Assembly (NCBI GenBank): GCA_040755695.1
Contig: JBFMAK010000002.1
Coordinates: 1 to 64,000 of the forward strand
Direction: 5' to 3'
Length of the DNA stretch: 64,000 nt
Source: Candidatus Diapherotrites archaeon
Lineage (GTDB): Archaea > Iainarchaeota > Iainarchaeia > Iainarchaeales > 1-14-0-10-31-34
In this document: one piece after another, positions 8,382 to 15,471 of the stretch
Numbering within the stretch: the stretch's first letter is position 1
Layout of the letters: every line of letters starts with the position of its first letter
The notes under the pieces: generated by a model
Told to the model about the DNA's origin: nothing
Database searches by the model: none
Seen by the model: only the letters and a program-made list of their open reading frames with translations
Position numbers and translations under genes: made by a program

Positions 8382-9050
8382 ATGCTTTCAGAGGAGAGAA
8401 TTGAAGAGTTTGTGGCAAGGTATGTGAAAGACGGCCAGGTAATCGGGGTCGGATCAAACAAAATGGGAGAGCACTTCCTGAGAAAGATTGCCTTAAAGAA
8501 AGAGCAAGAGAAACTGGAACTGAAAATAATTCCTACAAGCGCTTCAATGGCTGCAACTCTTTCGCAGCTGCACTTGCCTTCTGCTTCACTTGACGAAAAA
8601 GAGGTTGACTTGGCAATTGAATTCGTTGACCTGGTGGACAAGCAGTACAATTTCGTTAAAAGGGACTCAATGTCTTTTGTGAGAGACAAGATGATAGCCC
8701 AAAGCGCAGAAGAATTGATTGTAATAACAGAAGAGAAAAATCTTGCCAAAGTAATTTATGGAGGCATCCCATTTGAGGTTGTTCCCTTCTGGTGGAAGAG
8801 AACCTTAATTCAGTTGGAGAGCCTTGGAACAGCAAAGATCAGGATGAAAGAAGGCTCTTACTTCAAGACAGAATCAGGAAACTATCTTATTGACGTCCTT
8901 GTAACGCACGTGCAGGACCCAGATGACTTTGAATTAGAGGCAAAAAACATTCCTGGCGTAATAGAAACAGGCCTCTTCATTGGATACGCTGACAGAATCA
9001 TCCTGCACAACGGAAAAATTGAAGTCAAGAGCAGAATCAGAAAGAATTAA
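8382..9050 (+). CDS. Ribose-5-phosphate isomerase A-like protein
   Basis: The 222-residue protein follows RpiA in length and order of elements: VIGVGSNKMGEHF in place of GxGST, a TSA..A.L segment, VEVVPF-like FEVVPFWW, and the late GNYLIDV and IPGVIETGLF. RpiA interconverts ribose 5-phosphate and ribulose 5-phosphate. The usual catalytic stretch DGADE...KGGGG...EK reads EFVDLVDKQYNFVKRDSMSFVRDK here. The glycine run is lost, and the acidic and lysine residues are only partly matched. It may be a diverged isomerase or a sugar-phosphate-binding relative. It stands alone between two tRNA genes. Confidence 0.72.
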   Translation: MLSEERIEEFVARYVKDGQVIGVGSNKMGEHFLRKIALKKEQEKLELKIIPTSASMAATLSQLHLPSASLDEKEVDLAIEFVDLVDKQYNFVKRDSMSFVRDKMIAQSAEELIVITEEKNLAKVIYGGIPFEVVPFWWKRTLIQLESLGTAKIRMKEGSYFKTESGNYLIDVLVTHVQDPDDFELEAKNIPGVIETGLFIGYADRIILHNGKIEVKSRIRKN

Positions 9051-9111
9051 AACAATTTCACATGACTAAATCTTAAACGGTGCGAGGCTATTGGAACTTA
9101 AGGTTCTGATT

Positions 9112-9217
9112 GCCGAGGTAGCTCAGCCTGGTTAGAGCACCAGTTCTTCAATTTAAGTTAATTGAAGGGGTGAAACTCATAATCTGGGTGTCGAGGGTTC
9201 AAATCCCTCCCTCGGCA
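9112..9217 (+). tRNA. tRNA-Met (CAT), intron at 30/31
   Basis: The acceptor GCCGAGG pairs with CCTCGGC, discriminator A, T-arm GAGGG-TTCAAAT-CCCTC. The 3' half of the anticodon arm reads ACTCATAATCTGG as in archaeal elongator tRNA-Met, but the 5' strand CCAG (9140-9143) is separated from it by 31 nt (9144-9174). Removing these restores CCAGA-CTCATAA-TCTGG. The intron thus lies in the anticodon stem between positions 30 and 31, not at the canonical 37/38. It contains the hairpin CTTCAATT/AATTGAAG. tRNA-Ile2 with a modified CAT anticodon is the less likely alternative. Confidence 0.88.
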
Positions 9218-9315
9218 TTCCATTTCTTTGATTTTAGTTAGCTTTCTGCCTGAGCATTCCGTAAAATTAAACTATGATTCCTCCCACTAATTCTATCAAA
9301 ACTCAAGGGGAAAAA

Positions 9316-9387
9316 ATGAATTATTGGGAAATTGCTGTAATTCTGTTCTGGCTTTCCTTTCTTTTTGCTTTAACGCAAACGTTTTAA
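9316..9387 (+). CDS. Possible 23-residue membrane peptide
   Basis: A short frame, MNYWEIAVILFWLSFLFALTQTF, has one hydrophobic helix and is preceded by AAGGGG six bases before the ATG. It lies between tRNA-Met and the ECF-type transporter gene on the same strand. Size and composition fit a small membrane peptide, but chance cannot be excluded. Confidence 0.35.
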   Translation: MNYWEIAVILFWLSFLFALTQTF

Positions 9388-9416
9388 ATTCTTTTTTGCT
9401 TTAATTATCTTTCACA

Positions 9417-10112
9417 ATGCAATCAGAAAAGCAGATTCAAGCCCAAGAACAAAAAGAAGAGCTTACAGAAGAGCAGCTAGGGTTAATGGAAAAAATAAAG
9501 AAAGAGAAAACAAAAGGAAAAATGAGGGAAGAATTAAGGTCCCTTGCAATCTTTTTGGGCTTGATGGCTGCAGCAACAGCAGGAAGGGTTGCACTCCAAT
9601 GGGTGCCTTCAGTTGAACCAATAATTCCTTTGGCTGTAATGGCAGGAATGCTTTTCGGGGCAAGGGAAGGATTTGCTTTAGGTGCAGGGGCTTACACTGC
9701 ATCAAATTTTTTTGTTTGGGGCCTTCAAGGGCCCTGGACTATCTTTCAGGCATTAGGGGCGGGCATTGCAGGGGCCTTAGGAGGTTTGGTTGGAAAAACA
9801 AAAAAGCCTTCAAGCAAGGACTTAATAATAATTTCAGTTATGGGAACAGCAGTATTTGAGGTAATCATGAACCTTTCAGGGTCTTTCATGGGCATTGGAC
9901 TGGCTTTTGGACTGCTTGGAATTCCACTGTATTTCCTGACTTCAATGCCTTTCACTTTTACGCATATCGGCTCAAACATTGTTTTCGCGAAATTGTTTTC
10001 GCCATTACTTAAATTAAGGAGGCAGAAAGATGAATTCAAGATTATTAGTGTCACTAAGCTTGATCCTAATGGCAAGCGTACTACTATTAGGATGTACAAG
10101 TCAGAGCAATAG
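9417..10112 (+). CDS. ECF-type transporter substrate-binding (S) component-like membrane protein
   Basis: The 231-residue protein has a charged N-terminus of about 40 residues, then five or six hydrophobic segments rich in glycine and alanine (MAGMLFGAREGFALGAGAYTA, near 85-105), as in S components of energy-coupling-factor vitamin transporters. S components bind a vitamin or cofactor and use a shared ATPase module, which is not in this window. The following gene overlaps by 83 bp and encodes a DUF4430 lipoprotein, a domain related to the cobalamin-binding fold. The pair may therefore import a cobalamin-like or other cofactor (inference). Confidence 0.7.
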   Translation: MQSEKQIQAQEQKEELTEEQLGLMEKIKKEKTKGKMREELRSLAIFLGLMAAATAGRVALQWVPSVEPIIPLAVMAGMLFGAREGFALGAGAYTASNFFVWGLQGPWTIFQALGAGIAGALGGLVGKTKKPSSKDLIIISVMGTAVFEVIMNLSGSFMGIGLAFGLLGIPLYFLTSMPFTFTHIGSNIVFAKLFSPLLKLRRQKDEFKIISVTKLDPNGKRTTIRMYKSEQ

Positions 10113-10434
10113 TGCGCCAGCAACAGCAAAGGAATTAGTGAAAGCTACATTCATATTGGAGAAGGCAGACGGGAGCACTGAAACAAAAACAATTGAAGTA
10201 GAGAAAGGAAGCAATGCCTTTGACGCAATGAAAAAGGTTTTCTCTGTTCAAGCAAAGAAAAGCTCTTTCGGTGAATTCATTGAATCAATTGAAGGAATAA
10301 AGCCTGACGCAGAGCATTTCTGGGCCCTCTACGTTGACGGGAAATTTGCAACAAAAGCAATTGACGCTTACACTTTAGACAAGGACACAGAAATAAAATG
10401 GTCTTACAAGAATGTATCGGAATACGAGCAGTAA
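10030..10434 (+). CDS. DUF4430-domain lipoprotein
   Basis: The 134-residue protein starts with a lipoprotein-type signal sequence (LLGC at about 19-22), which fixes the start at 10030. An AGGAGG site lies just upstream at 10018-10023, inside the preceding gene. The mature part matches DUF4430: a strand-rich region with EVEKGSNAFDAMKK, then FWALYVDGKFA and IKWSYKN at the end. Related domains occur in transcobalamin-like proteins. The 83-bp overlap with the S-component gene implies coupled expression and a shared role at the membrane. Confidence 0.75.
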   Translation: MNSRLLVSLSLILMASVLLLGCTSQSNSAPATAKELVKATFILEKADGSTETKTIEVEKGSNAFDAMKKVFSVQAKKSSFGEFIESIEGIKPDAEHFWALYVDGKFATKAIDAYTLDKDTEIKWSYKNVSEYEQ

Positions 10435-10475
10435 AACAAAAAGAAAAAATCAGTTAAATTAAAAGGAGGAATAAA

Positions 10476-10814
10476 ATGAATTCATTGAAATTAATTGGAA
10501 TTGCATTGATTTTGATTGGATTAGTAATGGCAGCGGAAGGGATTGCAGCCTTCTTGGCTGGATCTGCAGTAAACTCAATCACAAAAGACTTTCTAGATTC
10601 ACTGAACAGCCCTGATGCAGTAGCACTAGGCACAGAAACAGACATAACAGGAATTGCAGCCTCAATGCAGTCAATCCAGATAATAGCAGGAATTGCAGTA
10701 ATGTACTCAATAATCAAAACAATAATTGCATTAATTGCAGTAATAGTAGGCGCAACACTAGTGTTCAAGAAATACGACAAAGAAGAAAAGAAACACAAGG
10801 AAAAAGAAAAATAA
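10476..10814 (+). CDS. Small membrane protein, two helices
   Basis: The 112-residue product has a hydrophobic segment at about residues 5-28 and another at about 68-95, and ends in a lysine/glutamate-rich tail. GGAGG precedes the start. No family is recognised. It follows the ECF/DUF4430 pair by 41 bp and may belong to that transcript. Confidence 0.65.
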   Translation: MNSLKLIGIALILIGLVMAAEGIAAFLAGSAVNSITKDFLDSLNSPDAVALGTETDITGIAASMQSIQIIAGIAVMYSIIKTIIALIAVIVGATLVFKKYDKEEKKHKEKEK

Positions 10815-10833
10815 GGCCAAAAACAATATGTTT

Positions 10834-10856
10834 AAATTCTGTAATTTACAGAATTT
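10834..10856 (+). promoter_or_regulatory. Perfect palindromic operator before the Doc-type toxin
   Basis: A 23-bp palindrome with 11-bp arms (core TTCTGTAATTTACAGAA, 10837-10853) begins in the TTTAAAT promoter box and ends 4 bp before the ATG at 10861. Such sites are typical of autoregulated toxin-antitoxin operons; the binding protein is not identified. Confidence 0.7.
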
Positions 10857-10860
10857 GTGC

Positions 10861-11244
10861 ATGGCAAGGATTTATGCAAAAACTCTTTCAAAGGAAGTTA
10901 TTATCAATATTAACAAGCAATTCACAGACGGAACAACAAGAAGTGAAGCTGAAATTGACCACACAGTATTTAAAGTGGCAAGCACGCGCGGCATTGACAG
11001 AAAGGCAGCAACATTGCTTGTAGAAATTGCAAGAAGGCATCCATTTATGGACGGCAATAAAAGAACTGCATTTGAATCAATGATGGCCTTTCTTGAGCTG
11101 AACGGAAAAAAACTGGAAGTGGGCGAAACATCAAGATTTAATGTTGTTGTATGGTCGATCAAACCGAAAACAAAACTTGATGAAATCGTGACATGGATAG
11201 CAAACCACACAAGAGGGGATCGAAATGAAGGAAATAAAAATTAA
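10861..11244 (+). CDS. Doc-type Fic-fold toxin
   Basis: Starting at the ATG right after the palindrome, the product is about 127 residues. It carries HPFMDGNKRTA, the Doc variant of the Fic motif in which the last arginine of HxFxDGNxRxxR is lacking. Doc proteins phosphorylate EF-Tu-like factors, whereas canonical Fic enzymes AMP-ylate. The N-terminal part contains the helix ASTRGIDRKAATLLVEIAR. A small overlapping gene at 11225 probably encodes the antitoxin. An ATG at 10828 upstream would lie in the operator and is rejected. Confidence 0.8.
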   Translation: MARIYAKTLSKEVIININKQFTDGTTRSEAEIDHTVFKVASTRGIDRKAATLLVEIARRHPFMDGNKRTAFESMMAFLELNGKKLEVGETSRFNVVVWSIKPKTKLDEIVTWIANHTRGDRNEGNKN

Positions 11245-11353
11245 AGGGAAAAGAGCGCCCATAACAATGGCAGAATGGAAAGATGTAAAGCACATTGTTA
11301 AAGCACACTTGAAGGAGTACAAAGAATTTTATAAAGAACTCGCAGAATTATGA
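11225..11353 (+). CDS. Probable 42-residue antitoxin of the Doc pair
   Basis: A 42-residue frame overlaps the end of the Doc gene by 20 bp. Its product starts MKEIKIKGKRAPITMAEW and ends with a charged helix (EYKEFYKELAEL). Position, overlap and charge fit a small antitoxin that neutralises Doc with a C-terminal helix. The family is not recognised. Confidence 0.6.
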   Translation: MKEIKIKGKRAPITMAEWKDVKHIVKAHLKEYKEFYKELAEL

Positions 11354-11382
11354 AACAAGATAAAAATAGAACAAACAAAAAA

Positions 11383-12033
11383 TCAAGTGAACTTCCTTAA
11401 TTCAACCAAATCATTAATTATAATTCTTGCGCCTTTTTCCATCAATTCCTTTCTTGAAGAAACCCCTGTGACAACACCAATTCTTTCTTTTACTCCAGCC
11501 TTCCTTGAAGCAGTCATGTCATAAACGCTGTCCCCAGCCATCAAAGCCTCTCCTGCTTTCACGTGCAATTTCTTTAGCGCCAAGAGAACCGGCTTAGGGT
11601 CAGGCTTTCCCTTTTTCACATCATCATAGGCCACAACAACATCAAACAAGCCCAAAGCCTTTTTCGGGGTGGACTTTACTGTTGTAATCCTGCTCGAATT
11701 CGTCACCAAAGCAAGCAAGAATTTTTTCTTCTTTAATTCCTTAAGCAGTTCAAAGGCATGAGGAAAAAGCAGGCTCCGCCCTCTTATGAGAGAATAATAA
11801 AAATGCCTTCTCTCAAAAATGAATTCATTCAAGCTCAAGCCAAGAATTTTCTTTGCATGCAGTTTAACATAGATGTCATCTGAAGGCAGCCTTACAACTG
11901 AACGAATTTTTCTGCGAGAAATCTTTTTTTTATGGAATTCAAACAATTCATGAAATGATTCAATGTGCAGGGGAATGCTGTCAATAAGCGTTCCATCCAA
12001 ATCCAACAAGATTGCCTTCAGTTTTTGCTGCAT
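11383..12033 (-). CDS. HAD-superfamily phosphatase (phosphoglucomutase/phosphatase-like)
   Basis: The 216-residue protein has HAD motif I DLDGTLIDS near its N-terminus, a helical cap (about 20-85), motif II LVTNSS, a motif III lysine in KKGKPDPKPV, and motif IV MAGDSVYDM. It would dephosphorylate or isomerise a small phosphorylated metabolite; the substrate is unknown. The ATG at 12033 precedes MQQKLKAILLDLDG. A longer frame running back through tRNA-Glu is rejected. It is convergent with the Doc operon. Confidence 0.85.
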   Translation of the reverse strand: MQQKLKAILLDLDGTLIDSIPLHIESFHELFEFHKKKISRRKIRSVVRLPSDDIYVKLHAKKILGLSLNEFIFERRHFYYSLIRGRSLLFPHAFELLKELKKKKFLLALVTNSSRITTVKSTPKKALGLFDVVVAYDDVKKGKPDPKPVLLALKKLHVKAGEALMAGDSVYDMTASRKAGVKERIGVVTGVSSRKELMEKGARIIINDLVELRKFT

Positions 12034-12089
12034 TAATAATAAAAAGAAAGAAAACAATAAAAAAGCATTCAAACCCAAAATTAATTCAA

Positions 12090-12231
12090 GCCCCGATAGT
12101 GTAGAGGCCAAGCACACGGCCCTCTCACCAAGCCTTTCTTTCTTTAGAAAAGAAAGAAAGTCTACGGTCTGTCCAAAGAAAGAAAGACTGAGGGTGAGGC
12201 CGCGACCCGGGTTCGAATCCCGGTCGGGGCA
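12090..12231 (+). tRNA. tRNA-Glu (CTC) with 69-nt intron
   Basis: The acceptor GCCCCGA pairs with TCGGGGC, discriminator A. The anticodon stem CGGCC/GGCCG, loop CTCTCA plus A, gives anticodon CTC (12124-12126). The T-arm is CCGGG-TTCGAAT-CCCGG. Positions 37 and 38 are separated by an intron at 12128-12196, which consists almost entirely of repeat copy C. Confidence 0.9.
12132..12187 (+). repeat. Purine/pyrimidine double-hairpin repeat, copy C (in tRNA-Glu intron)
   Basis: CCTTTCTTTCTTT, a TAGA turn, AAAGAAAGAAAG, a diverged core (TCTACGGTCTGTCC) and AAAGAAAGAAAG. It has the same layout as copy A (5275-5334) with the most diverged core of the family. Confidence 0.65.
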
Positions 12232-12308
12232 CATTTTTTTATTCTCCAAAAACAAAGATATTGAATTAAAATTGTTGGGATAAAAAAATTATTAGCTCAA
12301 CGGAATGC

Positions 12309-12383
12309 GCCCCTGTAGCTCAGTGGCAGAGCAACTGACTTGTAATCAGTAGGTCGAGGGTTCAAGTCCCTCCAGGGGCTCCA
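12309..12383 (+). tRNA. tRNA-Thr (TGT)
   Basis: The acceptor GCCCCTG pairs with CAGGGGC, discriminator T. The anticodon arm ACTGA-CTTGTAA-TCAGT gives TGT. The T-arm is GAGGG-TTCAAGT-CCCTC. CCA is encoded at 12381-12383, unlike the other tRNAs here. No intron. Confidence 0.94.
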
Positions 12384-12419
12384 CAAAAATTTAGTTGAAA
12401 GGAAGAAGAATTAGTTGAA

Positions 12420-12518
12420 TTAGTTTTCTTTGGTTTCTTCTTTTTCTGTTTCATTAAAGTCTATTTTGATATTTCCTTTCTTTAACTGGAGTATTAGGTC
12501 GTCAACCCATGTCTGCAT
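12420..12518 (-). CDS. Possible 32-residue protein
   Basis: A minus-strand frame encodes MQTWVDDLILQLKKGNIKID followed by an acidic/lysine tail. The palindromic TATTTAAATG box near 12558-12568 could serve as promoter both for it and for the plus-strand gene at 12625. Composition looks protein-like, but no ribosome site is seen. Confidence 0.35.
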   Translation of the reverse strand: MQTWVDDLILQLKKGNIKIDFNETEKEETKEN

Positions 12519-12624
12519 TGGATTCAAAAAGGCATCACTGGTTTAATAACGGTGAAGGCATTTAAATACTTTACTGATGAAGAAAATTAAGTTAAAAGAC
12601 CAAAAAAAGCAAAGGTGGTATCAA

Positions 12625-13062
12625 ATGGAAGAATCAATTCAATTCATTGCAAACTGCCAGGGCTGGCAGGCAGTAAAAAAATTAAAGGTAATAGAGACAA
12701 CAGACCCAAAAACAGTAATGGAATTCCTTGCATCCCTTGGAACAGGCATTGACAGGAAGGTGCAAGAAAACTTGGGCAAGATAATTGAATTAAGCAAACT
12801 GGACTCAACAATAAACGAGGTCTTAGGCGAAGGAAAAAAAAGCATTGCAGAAATGCTTGAAGAAATAAACAGCCGAAAAATAAATTCAATGATAAATTCC
12901 TTGAGCGAGAAACCCGAGCTCCAGAAGAACGAGCAAAAAGAGATAGCAGAATTCATGAAAGTCTACGCAATGAAGAAAGCCCTCAAAGAATTAAAGCTCA
13001 AAATAGACTACAGCGAAATAGAAATTCCTGGAATGAGAAAACTCCAGAAGGCAAAGTCCTGA
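12625..13062 (+). CDS. Helical protein of unknown function
   Basis: From the ATG at 12625 (after AAAGGTGG) the product is 145 residues and mostly helical: WQAVKKLKVIETTD, then MEFLASLGTGIDRKVQENLGKI and charged helices with no membrane segment. The upstream ATG at 12577 lies only about 13 bp after the TATTTAAAT promoter box and is unlikely. I recognise no family. Confidence 0.6.
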   Translation: MEESIQFIANCQGWQAVKKLKVIETTDPKTVMEFLASLGTGIDRKVQENLGKIIELSKLDSTINEVLGEGKKSIAEMLEEINSRKINSMINSLSEKPELQKNEQKEIAEFMKVYAMKKALKELKLKIDYSEIEIPGMRKLQKAKS

Positions 13063-13177
13063 AATAAGGAAAAAAAAGCAAGGATTAAATAGAAAAAAGC
13101 CTATTCTTTTGATGTGATGCAAAAATGATTTCAATTTTGTTAAAATTGAAATATGTAAAAAAACAGGAGTTTTTTAC

Positions 13178-14068
13178 ATGACTCTAATTCCATTGGATTA
13201 CACTTTACTTCACTTAATCCAATTATTCTACAACCAGATTCTTGATTACCTAATGATTGCCATAACAGAGCTCGGAAGTCCTTTATTCTGGTTCCTTGTG
13301 GCTTCAATGCTTTACTGGAAAGGAAAGGAAAAAGACTCTTTCTATCTTACAACCCTGCTTGTATTCACAGGAATAATTATCATTGGATTAAAAGACTTCT
13401 TCATGAGGGCAAGGCCCTCAAGCAACGAATTTAGGGTTCTAGTCAAAAGCAGTGAATACTCCTTTCCAAGCGGCCACGCAACAACCATTTCTTCAGTTGC
13501 AGCATTCTATGAAAGGAAAGTGAAATCAAAACTAACAATAATGTTAATCCTTGCAGTGCTAATAGTGTCATACAGCAGGCTTTACGTGGGAGCGCACTTC
13601 CCTTCAGACGTAATAGTTGGGATAGCCTTAGGCCTCCTGATAGGCAAGGCGTGCAAGAACTTATTCAAAAGATTTGATAAAGCCCAATTCAAGCTCACAA
13701 GCCTTGAAGAAGAAATAATAGTAATAATACTTATAGCAATAGCATTAATCCTGCTGTTGCTTGCAAGCCCCATACCTGAAGCAGCCTTATTCATAGGGTA
13801 CTACGCAGGATTCTTTGTACTAAAAGAAACAAGGCATACAACAACACAATTAACAACACAAAACATGTTTATAAAACAATTCATTGGATTCATGGTGATG
13901 GCAGCAATAGGAATTCCAGCCCTCCTCATCCCGGCCATAGACATACCAATAAAATTCATATTATTATTCATGATAGGGCTGTGGGTCACACTCTTAATGC
14001 CCTTGCTCTACGAAAAAATACTCAAGACAGAACTATTGCAATCACTCCAAAAAGAAGGCAACCTTTAA
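13178..14068 (+). CDS. PAP2-family membrane phosphatase
   Basis: The 296-residue protein has the three-part phosphatidate phosphatase signature: KDFFMRARPSS (K..RP) near 71-81, FPSGHAT near 95-101, and SRLYVGAHFPSD near 131-142. The active-site histidines lie in the second and third parts. About eight hydrophobic segments surround them, with extra C-terminal helices beyond the core. It likely removes phosphate from lipid phosphates such as polyprenyl pyrophosphate. That fits a cell that also carries cis-prenyltransferase (42690), though the genes are far apart. Confidence 0.88.
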   Translation: MTLIPLDYTLLHLIQLFYNQILDYLMIAITELGSPLFWFLVASMLYWKGKEKDSFYLTTLLVFTGIIIIGLKDFFMRARPSSNEFRVLVKSSEYSFPSGHATTISSVAAFYERKVKSKLTIMLILAVLIVSYSRLYVGAHFPSDVIVGIALGLLIGKACKNLFKRFDKAQFKLTSLEEEIIVIILIAIALILLLLASPIPEAALFIGYYAGFFVLKETRHTTTQLTTQNMFIKQFIGFMVMAAIGIPALLIPAIDIPIKFILLFMIGLWVTLLMPLLYEKILKTELLQSLQKEGNL

Positions 14069-14140
14069 AACAATTTCACACCAAAATTAATTCTAACAGC
14101 CTTTTAGGAAAAGGCTGGCGAAAACTGACAGTGGCAGTTT

Positions 14141-14336
14141 CCCGCCTTTGCATAGTAGTAGTGCGTCCGGCTGTAGTTCTGCCCTTTTTTCTTTTAGGAA
14201 AAGAAAAAAGTGTAAGTTGCCCAAAAAAGAAAAAAGGGTTTGTCAACACCTTTGAAGCGGTGTTACGACGCAATTATTATTGGTGCTGAAGCAAGCAGTT
14301 ACCGGAAGGTCCCCGGTGCAAATCCGGGAGGCGGGA
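14141..14336 (+). tRNA. tRNA-Tyr (GTA) with 124-nt intron, atypical D- and T-loops
   Basis: The acceptor CCCGCCT pairs with AGGCGGG, discriminator A; C1:G72 is the archaeal tyrosine identity pair. The anticodon stem TCCGG/CCGGA has anticodon GTA at 14173-14175, and the intron spans 14177-14300. The T-stem is CCCGG/CCGGG. Two things are odd. The T-loop is TGCAAAT, so the near-invariant T55 is G. The D-loop (TAGTAGTAG) lacks the GG that normally contacts it. It may be a functional but unusual tRNA or a degenerating copy. Its 3' end is the parent of the repeats R1-R7 downstream. Confidence 0.8.
14182..14238 (+). repeat. Purine/pyrimidine double-hairpin repeat, copy B (in tRNA-Tyr intron)
   Basis: CCCTTTTTTCTTTT, a loop, AAAAGAAAAAAG, then the core GTGTAAGTTGCCCA (14210-14223, identical to copy A) and AAAAAGAAAAAAGGG, which can also pair with the 5' pyrimidine run. 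Confidence 0.75.
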
Positions 14337-14415
14337 TTACTACATAACTTTTGTTATCAAAAGATTAAAAAAACATAAAAACACAAAATAAGAAAGAAAA
14401 TCAAAAACTGTAATG

Positions 14416-15294
14416 TCAAGTGTTTAACTTCCCATTAAAGAATAATTGTGCAGGATAGTTTTTAATGCCTCTGTGGTAGCATTTGTTGTTGTACCATTTT
14501 ACCCATTCTTTGATTTTTCCTGCCAGCCAGTGAGGAAATTTCAGTAAGAGGTTAACAAACTCTTCTGCAAGATTTCTGATGGCTCGCTCTACTTTACCTT
14601 TGTCTTGCGGATAGTAAGGGTGAGCAAACAAAGCGTTTATTTTTTGTTGTGCGAGCAAGTCAACCCACTCTTGCTTGAAGGGATTGTTGTCAGTAAGAAC
14701 ATTTCTGGGGTGATACTCTTGCATGAATGGTTTTATGGCTGCGAATATCTCTTGTATGTTTGGGCAGTGATCAAACTGTTCTGCTGTAATAATATATCTG
14801 CTGTAGTCATCAACGCAAAGCAGAAAATACCATTTCTTTCCTTGTACAGTAAAAGGCCCTTTCAAGTCTAACTGCCAGAGTTCATTAGGCTCTTTAGCTC
14901 TAAAAAACTTCCATGCCTTCTGCTCTCTATTAAATCCGTTAACGTGATGCTTGCATAAAACCTTGTTAATGGATTGTCTTGAAAGATTTACTCCTTGAGG
15001 ACATTCTTTCATTTCTTTCTGCATGAATGCTGGTAAGGCTACAAGGCCTTGCTGTATTCTGGCTGTGCCCCACTTAAACATTACACGCATGAATAATATG
15101 GCTAGCTCTACTTCAAAGGCTATCTTTCTTTTTTTGTTTCTTGGCTTATCCTTCAAGCTTGTTCTGGCATCCCGTTTACCCCAGTAACGAATAGTCTTTC
15201 TGTTAACACCAAAAACCTTTGCTACAAGGCAAACAGGATTACCTCGCCGTAAGCATTTTATTATGGAATGTCGTTCTTCTTGTGTTAACCGCAT
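14416..15294 (-). CDS. Transposase with HTH and rve integrase core (IS481-like)
   Basis: The 292-residue protein has an N-terminal helix-turn-helix (about 1-40, VAKVFGVNRKTIRYWGKRD), a second helical region, and an rve core from about 130. Catalytic residues are visible as DLKGPF (first D), LTDNN (second D) and KGKVERAI (E), followed by the usual WYNN...HRG tail. It catalyses cut-and-paste or copy-type transposition of its own element. The frame is intact, so the element may be active. It differs from the tyrosine recombinases that would be expected to use tRNA sites. Confidence 0.88.
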   Translation of the reverse strand: MRLTQEERHSIIKCLRRGNPVCLVAKVFGVNRKTIRYWGKRDARTSLKDKPRNKKRKIAFEVELAILFMRVMFKWGTARIQQGLVALPAFMQKEMKECPQGVNLSRQSINKVLCKHHVNGFNREQKAWKFFRAKEPNELWQLDLKGPFTVQGKKWYFLLCVDDYSRYIITAEQFDHCPNIQEIFAAIKPFMQEYHPRNVLTDNNPFKQEWVDLLAQQKINALFAHPYYPQDKGKVERAIRNLAEEFVNLLLKFPHWLAGKIKEWVKWYNNKCYHRGIKNYPAQLFFNGKLNT

Positions 15295-15305
15295 ATATAA
15301 TCCAA

Positions 15306-15350
15306 AGTAGTGGGGGACTCCAATCCCCCACCTTCTGGATGCCCACTACT
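15306..15350 (+). promoter_or_regulatory. Nested hairpin upstream of the transposase
   Basis: An outer 9-bp inverted repeat AGTAGTGGG/CCCACTACT encloses an inner GGGGA/TCCCC hairpin. It lies just 5' of the transposase start on the minus strand and could act in the leader RNA or as an internal transposase binding site. Confidence 0.55.
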
Positions 15351-15471
15351 CCCTCCTTTGAATATACAAACAATATCCAACAAAAAGAAGCTTTCGGTCA
15401 GTGGGAAGTTAAAAGGTTTACTTTACAGCAACAAAACATTTAAAAAGAACAATATTCTATTATAGTATGAC

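Larger units (their letters stand above)
14414..15427 (-). mobile_element. Insertion sequence, rve/DDE type
   Basis: About 1.0 kb bounded by imperfect inverted ends. The left end (14414) reads TGTCAAGTG then TTTAACTTCCCA. The right end, read inward from 15427, is TGTAAAGTAAACC then TTTTAACTTCCCA. One transposase gene fills the element. A clear target duplication was not found. It sits in the first interval of the tRNA-Tyr repeat array, 78 bp after the tRNA. Confidence 0.75.

Noticed and set aside
9051-9111. Possible C/D-box RNA upstream of tRNA-Met
   Set aside because: A CTGA is present but the C box candidate has two mismatches and no terminal stem forms.
12034-12255. N-terminal extension of the HAD phosphatase
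   Set aside because: The extra 74 codons are antisense to tRNA-Glu and its intron; the HAD fold begins at the ATG at 12033.
14100-14340. C/D-box or other small RNA in the tRNA-Tyr region
   Set aside because: The two hairpins before the tRNA (CAGCCTTTT..AAAAGGCTG and AACTG..CAGTT) lack C and D boxes; they more likely end the PAP2 transcript.
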